Source: Petrosia ficiformis (Eukaryota > Porifera > Demospongiae > Haplosclerida > Petrosiidae). From it: DNA of 64,000 nt. Within the stretch, counting starts at the first letter, position 1, and each line of letters starts with the position of its first letter. Location of the stretch: positions 7,827,701-7,891,700 of the forward strand of contig OX345638.1 in the NCBI GenBank assembly GCA_947044365.1, given 5' to 3'. A program made the translations under genes and the position numbers. The notes beneath the pieces are model-generated. The model did not search any database. It was not told the DNA's origin and saw only the letters and a list, made by a program, of their open reading frames with translations. Below, piece after piece: positions 1-12,167 of the stretch.

Positions 1-3000
1 ACCATCCCACCATCACAAGTGCTTATCAAAGCTCTTGTTGGTGGCAAATTCCAGTTTCCTGATGGAATGGAGCTTGTCAGTGCTTTATATGTCATCTCAT
101 TCGCTGAAGAGTACCTTGAGCCTGTGAAATTACAAATACAACACTGTGTCTATCTGAAGAGTTCACGACAATTTAAATATCTGAGTTTCATAACAGCACC
201 TATAGATGAGTCAGTACCACCATACAAGTTCCAGTTCATAGAGGGTGGTAAATTCTATACTGACAGTCAGTATGGAGTGATAGTTCGTTCCAAGTTTTGT
301 ATAATGGGTATTGGTAAGAAGACTAATGGTCATGATCCACACATCTCATCTGATGTAGAGGATACTAGTGATACTGATAGTGAAACACAGTCCACATCTG
401 AACATGGTTAGGATACTATAGTATTAATTATTATTTAAATATTTATTATAATTATTTATTAGCTGATGTTCAATCAACTGATAATGATGTGTCTCATATT
501 GACTCTTCAGAAGACCAAGATCCACCTAGTAGTGATACTGATAATGAAATACAATCCACATCTGAACATGGTTAGGATATTATAATATTAATAAACAGTA
601 TTTAAATATTAGTTACAATTATAGGTGATGTTCAGAATGATGTGTCTAATACTGACTCTTCTTCAGAAGATAAGGATACTAGTAGTGATACTGATAGTAA
701 AACACCACCCCCATCAGGACATGGTTAGGATATTAATAGTATATATTATGAATGTATTTATTACAATTATTATTAGTCGATGCTGACCCCACTGAAGAGC
801 AACCTAGTAGCAGTACTGATGATAAAACACCACCCCCATCAGGACATGGTTAGGATATTAATAGTATATATTATGAATGTATTTATTACAATCATTATTA
901 GTCGATGCTGACCCCATTGAAGAGCATCCTAGTAGCAACACTGACGATAAAACACCACCCCCATCAGGACATGGTTAGGATATTAATAGTATATTATGAA
1001 TATATTTATTACAATCATTATTAGTCGATACGGACCCTACTGAAGAGCATCGTAGTAGCAATATTGATGATAAAACACCTCCCCCATCAGGACATGGTTA
1101 GGATATTAATAGTATATATTATGAATATATTTATTACAATCATTATTAGTCGATGCTGACCCCATTGAAGAGCATCCTAGTAGCAACACTGACGATAAAA
1201 GACCACCCCCATCAGGACATGGTTAGGATATTAATAGTATATATTATGAATGTATTTATTACAATCATTATTAGTCGATACGGACCCTACTGAAGAGCAT
1301 CCTAGTAGCAATATTGATGATAAATCACCTCCCCCATCAGGATATGGTTAGGATATTAATAGTATATATTATGAATGTATTTATTACAATCATTATTAGT
1401 CGATGCTGACCCCATTGAAGAGCATCCTAGTTGCAACACTGACGATAAAACACCACCCCCATCAGGACATGGTTAGGATATTAATAGTATATATTATGAA
1501 TGTATTTATTACAATCATTATTAGTCGATGCTGACCCCATTGAAGAGCATCCTAGTTGCAACACTGACGATAAAACACCACCCCCATCAGGACATGGTTA
1601 GGATATTAATAGTATATATTATGAATGTATTTATTACAATCATTATTAGTCGATGCTGACCCCATGGAAGAGCATCCTAGTAGCAATACTGACGATAAAA
1701 CACCACCCCCATCAGGACATGGTTAGGATATTAATAGTATATATTATGAATGTATTTATTACAATCATTATTAGTCGATACGGACCCTACTGAAGAGCAT
1801 CCTAGTAGCAATATTGATGATAAAACACCTCCCCCATCAGGACATGGTTAGGATATTAATAGTATATATTATGAATGTATTTATTACAATCATTATTAGT
1901 CGATGCTGACCCCATTGAAGAGCATCCTAGTTGCAACACTGACGATAAAACACCACCCCCATCAGGACATGGTTAGGATATTAATAGTATATATTATGAA
2001 TGTATTTATTACAATCATTATTAGTCGATGCTGACCCCATTGAAGAGCATCCTAGTAGCAATACTGACGATAAAACACCACCCCCATCAGGACATGGTTA
2101 GGATATTAATAGTATATATTATGAATGTATTTATTACAATCATTATTAGTCGATACGGACCCTACTGAAGAGCATCCTAGTAGCAATATTGATGATAAAA
2201 CACCTCCCCCATCAGGACATGGTTAGGATATTAATAGTATATATTATGAATGTATTTATTACAATCATTATTAGTCGATGCTGACCCCATTGAAGAGCAT
2301 CCTAGTTGCAACACTGACGATAAAACACCACCCCCATCAGGACATGGTTAGGATATTAATAGTATATATTATGAATGTATTTATTACAATCATTATTAGT
2401 CGATGCTGACCCCATGGAAGAGCATCCTAGTAGCAATACTGACGATAAAACACCACCCCCATCAGGACATGGTTAGGATATTAATAGTATATATTATGAA
2501 TGTATTTATTACAATCATTATTAGTCGATACGGACCCTACTGAAGAGCATCCTAGTAGCAATATTGATGATAAAACACCTCCCCCATCAGGACATGGTTA
2601 GGATATTAATAGTATATATTATGAATGTATTTATTACGATCATTATTAGTCGATGTTGACCCCATTGAAGAGCATCCTAGTAGCAATGCTGATGATAAAA
2701 CACCACCCCCATCAGGACATGGTTAGGATATTAATTAAAATCTTTTTTTATTTTTTACTATAATTATTATTAGTGTTTATTCAATCTACTGACAATGCTG
2801 AAACGGCTAAGGATTTTATTAGTGATACTGAGTCCAACTCTGTACATGGTTAGGATATTAATAGTATACTTGTTCACGTTATAGTTCAGTATTGTTAGTT
2901 AATGTTCACTCAACTGATAATGATGTATCTAATACTGATGATGTAGAGGTGAAAGAATTCATCCCATCTGATAAACAGGAAACACAGCTCGAGAAATGTA

Positions 3001-5526
3001 AGATATTCTCATATCATAACATTACAAGTATACACATCTCATTTTCAGTACATATAGTTAATAATGATATTAATACTGTAACTAATAGTCATGATATTAG
3101 TACTTAAGATATTATCAACACACCTGATATACATGATAATGAAACACTACAGGAAACATTTAAGGAATCATTTATTACAATATACACATGTATGATTCAT
3201 CATCCATTTTTATAACAGATTCTGGTACTGAACTGAATATATCACAGGATAGTAACACTGGACTACAAGAAGGTAGGTATAGTATATACAACATAATAGT
3301 TATACTCATTTATAACATGTATAATATATATTTTATTCAGATACACAATCTCAACATACATGTAGTGAACTGGTTGTTCATAAAATTGTTTCTGGTAGTG
3401 TAATCCATACAAAAGGAAGTATGTTACATTATACATCACTCTCATTAGGAGATGCATGGAGATTAATTATAATAATATTACTATTCTATAGTACAAGTTC
3501 CTGATGATTCTGGTGTACCTGATAACAAATATACTGGTGAAATGTATTATGAAAGGATAGCAAGTAACAAATGGCTAATGAGGTTCATGATAGTCCAAAA
3601 TGTTAAAGTATTCCAAAAGGTAATTAACATACAGCGTATGCATTTGTATTCTGAATTGTAAATTGATGTATTAATTAACCCTTAAAGTGCTGAGCATGTA
3701 GTTGTAGATATCTCGGCCTTCGTTTACTTTCTGTACCCCAAACTTGGCTCCTTTCTGATATGGAGTGCTATTTCTAGCCACTTGCATACCAGGACACAAA
3801 GTTTCCAAGCAATTCATAGGACTAAATAAAATGCAGTTTTCTCCTTTTTTTGACAGAACAAACAAAACCATCCGCTACATATTGATGGCACCAGCTATCC
3901 ACACAATATCGAGTTGCCCTGCAAGAGAAATGTCACAGCTACCCACAAGATTGCGTGGGCAGGGTCATAGACACTCCAAATTGTGTGGGTGCCGAAGGAG
4001 CTGTGCCCAATTCGAACCCCATTAACAGAGGGACACCATCCTTTAAAATTCTCCCTGTACTCTACATTTAGGACAAAGGGCGGCTGAAAAACCATCAAGT
4101 TTTTTTAGCCTTTTGCTTGGGCATATGACTGAAACCAAATACAAACATTTGAAGTCCTCTGTAATGCTATGAACACACTCCTAAGTGCAAAGGAGTACAA
4201 AGTGTGACGTCAGCACTTTAAGGCTTATGTAATTCATGCAGATGATGGCCTCAATATTAGAATGTGATGACTTTATATGAAATATAATGAATAGTTAAAT
4301 GTCAATAATGAATGGTTGCAATTTGACATACACAAGAAAGAACAGGAAGGATAATAATATGAAATAGTGAAGATAAATAAAAAGCTTATTGGTAATTCCA
4401 AACTAAAGTTATGAAAATTGTTCTGAGGTTGAGCTGAACATCAATGACCTATAGTAATTTTGTGTGTATTATAATATTAATTTGTTCCATAATTATAGTA
4501 CATATCAGCTAAACACCAAAATCTTATACATGATGAGACAATACGATTTTCTTTTGTGGACCCTCTACATGGATATATTGAGCTAGTTCTGGACAGTCCA
4601 GAACAAAAAGTTTCCTTCAAAGGATGGAAAATCATGCCTCATAAAGAACCACTCAGAGTAAGGATAAATATACACTGATGTATGATTATGATATTATCAT
4701 TACATACCAGCTTACTAAACAAGATGCTGACTTGTTTGGTTCGCAACATCTTCTCATTTGCCCATCTGGTCTAGTGACTGTGTGTGCAACACAGGCACAA
4801 GATACTGAACAGGACTTACACTATGCTGTACCTTTGGTTGGAATTAATTCAGATGTTAGGAAGATATTTATAAATCGATCTGTGGAACTTGCTCAAACTA
4901 TAACTAGTAAAGCATCTCATTATAATATTATAATATATTAACAATATTCTGTAACACTTTAGAAACTGTCAATCAAGGAAAAATAGATGAAGACACCACA
5001 CAACCTCCTACAGCTGGTGATACAACAGATAAAGGTCATTTTAAAATAATTTTAAGTAACAAGGGGGAGTGGGCATATTAATTATCCTACATGACATTAT
5101 TACAATATATATCACAGCATCTCCACTGCCTCATGAAGCTCAGAATGATCCACTGTCTAACGTGTGTCATTGTGTACTAGGTATAGTTACTAAATATCAT
5201 ACTGTATATTACTGAATTATATTCAACATGATATTACAGGTATTGATGATCTTAATGAAGTGTTTGATGTGTGTAAAGTATTCAGTACAGATTGGAAGTT
5301 CATAGGATTAAAACTAGGGATTAAGAAGACTACACTAGATAATATAAAGAAGGATTGTGATGATGTGAAAGAAAGAATGCTTGAGATGCTTGCCTCATGG
5401 CTGAAAAAAGAAAGTCAAAAACAGCCAGTACCATCCTGGCATATCTTACTCACAACACTCTCTGAATATGACAGCATACAAACTACACAAATTGCTAGTA
5501 AATTTATTTGTACACATAGACGATAG
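1..5526 (+). CDS. Gene A (5' partial): ZU5 - exon-repeat linker - UPA-like - death domain protein
   Basis: The window opens inside a ZU5 exon (1-406, open from base 1, ending in phase 1). Coding exons I can chain in frame: 1-406, 463-570, 625-723, sixteen 72-nt exons (777-848 to 2650-2721), 2774-2848, 2899-2997, 3219-3272, 3341-3418, 3492-3619, 4499-4657, 4711-4906, 4963-5034, 5118-5180, 5240-5526. All have AG/GT borders and matching phases, giving about 991 residues without exon 3058-3159, which is broken. The ZU5 part shows KYLSFITAP and PPYKF motifs; no HFS/HFT self-cleavage motif of the PIDD type is visible. The UPA-like module spans three exons with the signatures KWLMRF, GWKIMPHK and YAVPLVGI. 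The last exon is a death domain (DWKFIGLKLGI, SWLKKE, VPSWHILLTTL). Likely a cytoplasmic signalling scaffold; function is inferred from the domain set. Confidence 0.8.
777..2721 (+). repeat. Tandem array of 16 exon+intron units (125 bp period) inside gene A
   Basis: Sixteen 72-nt exons start at 777, 902, 1025, 1150, 1275, 1400, 1525, 1650, 1775, 1900, 2025, 2150, 2275, 2400, 2525 and 2650. From the third copy on the period is exactly 125 bp: 72 exon plus 53 intron. Every unit keeps TTAG before the exon and GTTAGG after it and starts and ends in phase 1, so each adds 24 residues (VDADPxEEHPSS then NTDDKTPPPSGH). Two main variants occur: type A (GATGCTGACCCC) and type B (GATACGGACCCT, encoding TDPT and NID). 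Paralog A' has one related exon (81 nt, 30144-30224) and gene D three (61977-62312), so the expansion is specific to A. The peptide is acidic and Pro/Ser/Thr-rich and probably disordered. Confidence 0.93.
3058..3159 (+). pseudogene. Dead linker exon of gene A (stop codon and lost splice donor)
   Basis: This 102-nt stretch matches the intact exon 30439-30540 of paralog A'. In A the codon GAA of the paralog has become TAA (3105-3107), and the donor GT has become TT at 3160-3161. The exon is symmetric (phase 1 at both ends), so skipping it keeps the frame of gene A. Seen directly by comparing the two copies; skipping is an inference. Confidence 0.75.
3679..4224. mobile_element. MITE-like element with 14-bp terminal inverted repeats (possibly piggyBac type)
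   Basis: The left end reads CCCTTAAAGTGCTGA (3679-3693) directly after TTAA. The right end (4210-4224) reads TCAGCACTTTAAGGC followed by TTAT. The inverted repeat CCTTAAAGTGCTGA is perfect. The CCC start next to TTAA suggests a piggyBac-like non-autonomous element with a mutated right border. It lies in the intron between the first two UPA exons. No transposase is present; the short open frames inside are not convincing. A worn copy sits at the same place in A' (about 32817-33350), so insertion preceded the A/A' duplication. Confidence 0.65.
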
Positions 5527-8231
5527 ATAATTGACTTTTTATTGTGCTGTTGTGTTTCTATAATTATTTTATTGTTAATGTGATGTCTTCATTATTATAA
5601 AAAGATTATATAATAATTATAATTATTATACTAATTAAGTTATCAATTAAGGGGCATTCTAATTAATATCATTATGATGTTAGAAGGGATCAGAAAGGAG
5701 ACAGAGGGTCGGTATATAATGTGTATTGAGCACATACAACAATCTAGTTATAAAGTACTCACTTGGCCAAAGGCATCTATATAGACCAGATTCTAAAGAG
5801 TATTACATTCTGAGACAAAAACATGTCACTGACTGACACTGACAGATCAGCATATCAATTCAGCTCTAATACTATCAAACATCAGTTTCCATTACAAAGT
5901 GCATTGAAAGATTGCCTTCTCTTGGAAAAAACGTTGATACAATGATTCAAATAAATATTTTGTTTAAATAGTGCATGTATATATGTAGTTACCAGGTGTG
6001 TGTTTCCAATATGTTGCCACCACAGGCTGTTATTGATTGTATGACAGCTTTCCATAATACAGTAGAAATTATAAATTTCTCAAATACCAGATCAGTGTGA
6101 TCATGGCAGCAATTGCAATTTGCTGTATCATTAAGACTCACGCACTCAAATAGTGATATGTGCAATGTCAAATATGACAGGATTTCATTGAATGCATCAA
6201 TAACAAGCATCTCACTTCTTCCTCTAGCTCAAAGAAGTCCAGAAGACTATGACAATTCAAATTGTCACATTTAAAAGAAGTCAGTGTGTGCCATCTTTGT
6301 AACAATTGACTTGTTTATCCCTATTAGCACTGTTGTGTGCACTAATTATACTCTTCATTGGAGTTGAATCTTCTATTTTTAAGAAGATTATTGTATTAGG
6401 TGTAATAGTATATCACTTGAGGGCATTTCCAATTGTCAGTTTACAATATTGTATGATACTTAGTAGATCTTAGGGGGCATTTACATATCGAAATGTTACT
6501 TAGCATTAACGGAGAAGGATTTCATCTGAGATGTTAAATTTACATATTGAAAAATGTCAAAACACTATATACCCTTCAAGAAGAAGCACTCTGTGTGTGT
6601 GCAGACAACTATCACTGCAAAAAATAAGGTTTCTGATGTATGTCAAGGAAACCTGTAAGGAAACATTACAGAAACTCTGTAGATACTTAAGAAAAAAAAG
6701 TTATTCAGAGAGTACAATAGATAATTCATTGGTCATGTATGTAACTATTCATTTGTCTATATATCTTTGTAATCACTAATCAGACTGTTTCTCTACTTCT
6801 CAATATATATTATCATGAATTAACTCTACTAGTATGTTTGTATAGTGGAAACCAGGGAAATTTCACATATGTCAGTGATTGGACTATGAAAATAATTAGA
6901 ATGACTTCATATACACTAATTTACATCCTTCCTTTATGATATAATTATGTACAATCTATTTTTCGTTAATATTATCACAGAATATAATTCACTACATACA
7001 ACTACATATACAAACATAGTGTCTTGTATATGTATATATTCTATACACTTCATATCCATCTGTAGATATAATCAGACAACCAATATATTATATTTGATTC
7101 AATAAATATAGTCTATATATATTACTTTAAACTGGTTGTTGTACCAATATAGTATAGGTAAATGTATAGATACCTATACTGGCCCAAGGTATAATTATAA
7201 GTAAATACAGTATATAGGCAAGTAGTAGTGGGCATGCAGATACAGATGTATTAAGAATCAGTCATCCATCTTACTAGTAGTTTGTGAGTTTCATTTTCCA
7301 ATAGAAATGGATAGAGCAGTACTAGAAGGTTGTGAAGTGCATCAATAAATTCTAGAAATGGATGAACACTGAGGTATAGGCATAGGTATTAGTTTAGGCA
7401 GTTTTATTTGCCTATAATATCTGATATCTCGTATATCTTAAGTATAATGCAAACCTTAGTATAGGTGCAACACTGATTTAAACTATTGTACAAAAATAAC
7501 TGTAGAGAAATATATTTTAGTAAGTATGTAAAAGTGGTTTAATAAACTAGTTTACTAACCATTATCATATTCACTTGTGTGCATCAGGTAAGGATGTGTG
7601 CATTGTGCTCTTATCAGTTCTTATGTACATTTTATAGTGGGATATGTGCTGATATGTAAACTGTGATATCCTGCTGCTGGTCATTGTGAACAACCAACAT
7701 CAAAACTTGAATATACTCTTCAACAGCACAACTCAGCAATAATGGCATGAATGATATATTGTGCATATTTAAATTGACATGGAATTGAGATAACTAACGA
7801 CTTCGTTGAAATAACCAAACTGTTCTGTACTGAATGCATACTAGACAGACTCATACTACAACACTTAATATAAAGGATAAAGATATAATGATAAACATGT
7901 ACATGTAATACAAATCTGATTTACAATTGCATATTATATGAAAAGGTCTAGTGTAATCAATTTCTCTTTAATTGTCTATAATTTACTCATTACAGCTGAT
8001 AAGGAAATATTACAATCATAAAGAATGGTAATTCGTATAGTTACACAACACTATTAAAATTCAATTCACTTCATTTATCATCAATGATGATCTTTTTTGT
8101 CTGCAAGTGTTTTTACCAAATGTGACTAACAAGGAAGCTGGAATAGCACAAGCTGCTAATAATAACTCCCTGGGACTGATGGCTTTTCATCTCCTATGAA
8201 GGATGTGGTGATGAACACCTGCTCAATTTGA

Positions 8232-8347
8232 AAGTGGAGCTGAGTATACTCATGTGAGCGAAATATGTCTGCACCTAATGGGGCTCGAACCTGCAACCTT
8301 TTGATTGCGGCTAGCAATTTAACCAATAGGTCACTAGTACACTCCAT
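8232..8347 (-). mobile_element. tRNA-derived SINE-like sequence
   Basis: On the minus strand a tRNA-like block reads from an A-box-like TAGTGACCTATTGGTTAAAT to a B-box GGTTCGAGCCCC, as in tRNA-derived SINE heads. A related minus-strand block lies at 48040-48107 in the homologous spacer, so the insertion predates that duplication. Acceptor stem pairing is poor, so it is not called as a functional tRNA. A 63-residue open frame here is a shadow. Confidence 0.5.
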
Positions 8348-8689
8348 TTGAAGACAAGATAATTCTTATAAATAATTTAAATCATTTTCACTGATATTTC
8401 CCTGCAAAAACAGTTAAGTTAATTTAACCAATCAATTAGATACCTTAGTTGCATCTCAATTTAATATAATAATGCATAGTATAACAATCATGTACCATTA
8501 CTGCTTAACTGAGGTGTTGAAGAATATATGTATTAACATTAATATTATTTGTTGTTGGAATGTTGTTATTCACAATGACTATATAAATATATAGTAGAGG
8601 ATAACTGATATGATGTCTGACAGCTTTGAAAAGAGTATTCCAATGTAATCACAGTTTACATGTCAGTAAACGTCTCCCACTATACATTT

Positions 8690-9960
8690 ACATAAGAACA
8701 GATAACAGCTATAGAATATGTGTATATATAGCACTTCACCTCAGCAGTTAATGAGATATGATCTATTACGTAATATACATGCACTTAAATTCCTTTTAGT
8801 AAATGGTTAAATAATAAATCTGTTTTACATAGTACCAATAGGAGTGTTGCACTAGGTTATGAATTCACAAAGATTTGTAATTTACAAATGCATAATTAAG
8901 AGCAATAGTTTAAGTGTATAGTGAGGTTGGTATATACTTCACATAAGGAGTCATGAAATTCTGTTATATTTATAATTATAGTCTCATATCATATAAGAAG
9001 TATGTTAAATGATCAAGAGTAGGTTATGACTAGATAGTTAAGAGTATTATCAGACTGTTTAAAGGAAAGAACTATAAATCATTATTAATCATTGAACGAT
9101 TATGTGGTTGTCCATTCAAAATACCAATATTCATAAGTTGGAAGAAAATTTGAGAAGACAGACAACATGATTACAGTATATAATCCTATACCCTGCCTGC
9201 TATGTGAGCAAGGATTAATCATATAAAACACATTCTAATCATCATTTATATTAGCTACATACATAGTTATTTTCTCAATAGTTCAATAAAACGATTCACA
9301 TAAGAACTGGTGGTAACAGCCAGTGGGCCTTTTTGTGGTGGTGCTGCACCACCAACAGAGGTTCAAATTTTAATTTGGCACCACCAAGCTTTGTTATACT
9401 TAATTACCATGAAACCACATGATATTATTACCCAAACTACAAACCACATTGTTCAACCACCAAATATGAAAATCCTGGTGAGAACACTGGTAACAGCTAT
9501 ATGGAATATGTGTATAATTATATAGCACTTCACATCAGCATTTAATGAAATATTATACATTTGTAAATTACAATATGATCTATATGTAATATACATGCAA
9601 TTAAATTCCTTTTAGTAAATGGTTAAAGAATAAATCTGTTTTACTATAGTACCAATAAGAATGTTGCACAGTGTTATGAATTCACAAAGATTTGAAATTT
9701 ACAAATGTATAATTAAGAGCAATAGTTTAAGTGTACAATGAGGGATGGTAACTTGGTATACACTTCATATAAGGAGTCATGAAATATTGTTGCAATTATT
9801 TATAATTATTGTCATATCATACAAGAAGTATAAGATAAATGATCAAGTGTAGGTTATGACCACTTAGGTGTATTATTAAAGGGAAGAACTATTAGTCTTT
9901 ATTTTCTGTTAATCCTTGAACGATTATCTGGTAGTCCATTCAAAATACCAATATTCATGA
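8690..9960. repeat. Direct duplication of about 480 bp within the A-B spacer
   Basis: The block from about 8700 (ACAGCTATAGAATATGTGTA) to 9250 recurs from about 9485 to 9960 with the same order of landmarks: AAATTCCTTTTAGTAAATGG, then GAATTCACAAAGATTTG, then GGAGTCATGAAAT. Copies differ by small indels and substitutions. No coding content. Confidence 0.7.
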
Positions 9961-10029
9961 CTTCTTTCACTATTGTTACATTAGTCCCTATAATTATATA
10001 TATTTATAACATAGATTTACATTACTCTA

Positions 10030-11400
10030 AAGGGTCAGACTAAAATACGGACCATGTTATAATACATGTTATAATACATGGATGTTATAGTACATGTTAT
10101 AATACATCGACCAGTCCATGGTCTGGTCAGGGGGTCCAGTCCATGCTTTATTCTAAACCTCTATCTAACAATTCTCTGGTCATGTATAAACTATTCTTTT
10201 ATATATCTGTCTAACTGCTAATGCAACTGTTTCTACTCATCAACAATTTTCCTTCAAACCATAGCATGGCTTCTGTGTGTTTGTATAGTGGAAATTTCAC
10301 ATAATTATGTCATTGATATAGTCTGAGTAGATTATATGTTTATACATTATAATTACTATTATGTGTTGATAGTATCATAAAATATAACTCACTACATGCA
10401 ACTAAAAAAAATGCAGTTTGTGAAAGAAGTATCTCATGAATAATTAATAAAAAACTGTATACCATAACCTTAAGCTGTACAATATAGTATAATTACAATT
10501 GTATTATGTGTATTATATATATATAATTATATATATATACCATACACTGTAAAAAGTAATAGGTTTCTAGCCAACCTTCAGTTGGTTACAGGAGTTTCAA
10601 TGCAATTGTATTTTCCTCCATGATGATTTATTTTTCCTGCTAGTTAATATTTATAAGTCAGGCACAATTCATTTGATCTTGATCTATATATTGACTAATA
10701 AAAAGTACACGTCATATTAAGGCATATGGTAATAAACATTTCACAAATAGCTTCCCACACTATTAGTTAATGACCCAAATGATTGTCCTGTGTGAATGAT
10801 TTAGCTCATTTAGTAATTAAATAAATTATAGTTCATGGCTGATTAATTAACTAGTGGGGGAAAGTGTAGGACATTCCTCATAGTGAGCATACATACCTTA
10901 CACTTTTAGTAAATAATGCATATGCATAATTAATCCTTATATACTACAAATGAATCTCAAGACTACAAATACTTATAGGGATATGTACTCTAGGTAACAT
11001 AATTCACCAACAAAAATTGACATGTGCTATTATGATATAATATACATGATATAATATACATGTTATAACACATGAATGTTATACATGTTATAGTACATAT
11101 TATAATACATCGACCAGTCCATGGTCTGGTCAGGGGGTCCAGTCCATGCTTTGTTCTGAACCTCTATCTAATTCTCTGGTCATGTATAAACATTCTTTTG
11201 TATATCTGTCTAACTGCTAATGCAACTGTTTCTACTCATCAACAATTTTCCTTCAAACCATAGCATGGCTTCTGTGTGTTTGTCATTGATATAGTCTGAG
11301 TAGATTATATGTTTATACATTATCATTACTATTATGTGTTGATAGTATCATGAAATATAACTCACTACATGCAACTAAACATAGTGTCTAGAGTATATGT
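10030..11400. repeat. Direct duplication with hairpin-rich core
   Basis: Two copies, about 10060-10400 and 11040-11390, share CATCGACCAGTCCATGGTCT followed by GGTCAGGGGGTCCAGTCCAT and about 250 further bases. The core contains the self-complementary GACCAGTCCATGGTCTGGTC and runs of ATGTTATAATACATG. A weaker relative is visible at 39330-39430 upstream of gene C. Probably a mobile-element remnant; no gene. Confidence 0.65.
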
Positions 11401-12076
11401 ATATATTCTATACAGTTACTGTTAAGGAATTGGATATAGTTATGTATTTACAATACACAACCAAAATATACACCTCCACATCTGTCTCTAGATATACAAT
11501 CAAACAAACAATATATTGATATAAAATAATTATAATAATTATTTGGCTCTACACAATGTTTTTACAATGTTGCACAAATGACTATAGTGCAGTTGCAAAT
11601 ATTTAACAATTAGTATGTTGTTTGCATACAGCTACTTTGTAGAAATTATGTTCAATTAGTTGAAGCAGTATAATTTTAGGGTGCTGTCCGCTTATATTTC
11701 ATGCCAACATTTTAGTAATAGATCAATCAATTAAATAATTTATAATTAATATGCAATCATGAGCAAGTGTTAATCATATAAACCACATGTTTAATCATCA
11801 TTATAATTCCTAGCTACATACATACTCATTTCTTCAATAGTTCAATAAAACGAGTCACAATATGAAATTAATGATAAGCAAAATGACATAGCTAATCAAA
11901 CATTTCACACAATACATTACATACAATATTTATAAAAAATTGCTCAAACACTTAAACATTGCAGACAAAATCTATGTATATCTGTATATTATGTGAAACA
12001 GTATTATGTGTATATATGTCTTTTAATTTTCCTATAATTTGTAGATACTCAGTACAGTATCATTTTTTATAACATG

Positions 12077-12096
12077 ATCACATGACATCATGTGAT
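12077..12096. promoter_or_regulatory. Perfect inverted repeat upstream of gene B
   Basis: ATCACATGACATCATGTGAT is a 9+2+9 inverted repeat ending 72 bp before the gene B start codon. The same 20 bases occur at 40497-40516 before gene C and 52362-52381 before gene D, each followed by the conserved CTTTAATAATAGCAACCAGT or a near copy. TCATGTGA/TCACATGA matches the M-box type of E-box known for MiT/TFE bHLH-zip factors. A promoter role is inferred from position and conservation. Confidence 0.5.
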
Positions 12097-12167
12097 ATCT
12101 TTAATAATAGCAACCAGTGTTGAATCTGCTCATTAGCTTTTTTCTTTAATCCTTTCTCTATTTGATA

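Larger units (their letters stand above)
5527..12076. other. Intergenic spacer A-B without recognisable genes
   Basis: No open frame here has coding character. The stretch is AT-rich and homologous over long blocks to the spacer 47790-52361 between C and D (for example around 6300-7560 against 47810-50300). It contains two internal direct duplications (8690-9250 with 9480-9960, and 10030-10400 with 11040-11390) and a minus-strand SINE-like sequence near 8230-8345. Nothing else could be supported. Confidence 0.7.

Noticed and set aside
777..2721. CRISPR-like or satellite array
   Set aside because: Repeat-plus-spacer regularity is only apparent: both the 72-nt and 53-nt parts are conserved between units, and the 72-nt part has splice sites and an open phase-1 frame. 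It is an exon+intron tandem repeat.
3765..4025. 86-residue plus-strand open frame and overlapping minus-strand frames
   Set aside because: They lie inside a non-autonomous element, overlap each other on opposite strands and show no domain or splice logic.
6531..6779. 82-residue open frame in the A-B spacer
   Set aside because: The homologous spacer at 48.42-48.84 kb does not preserve it; no splice or domain evidence.
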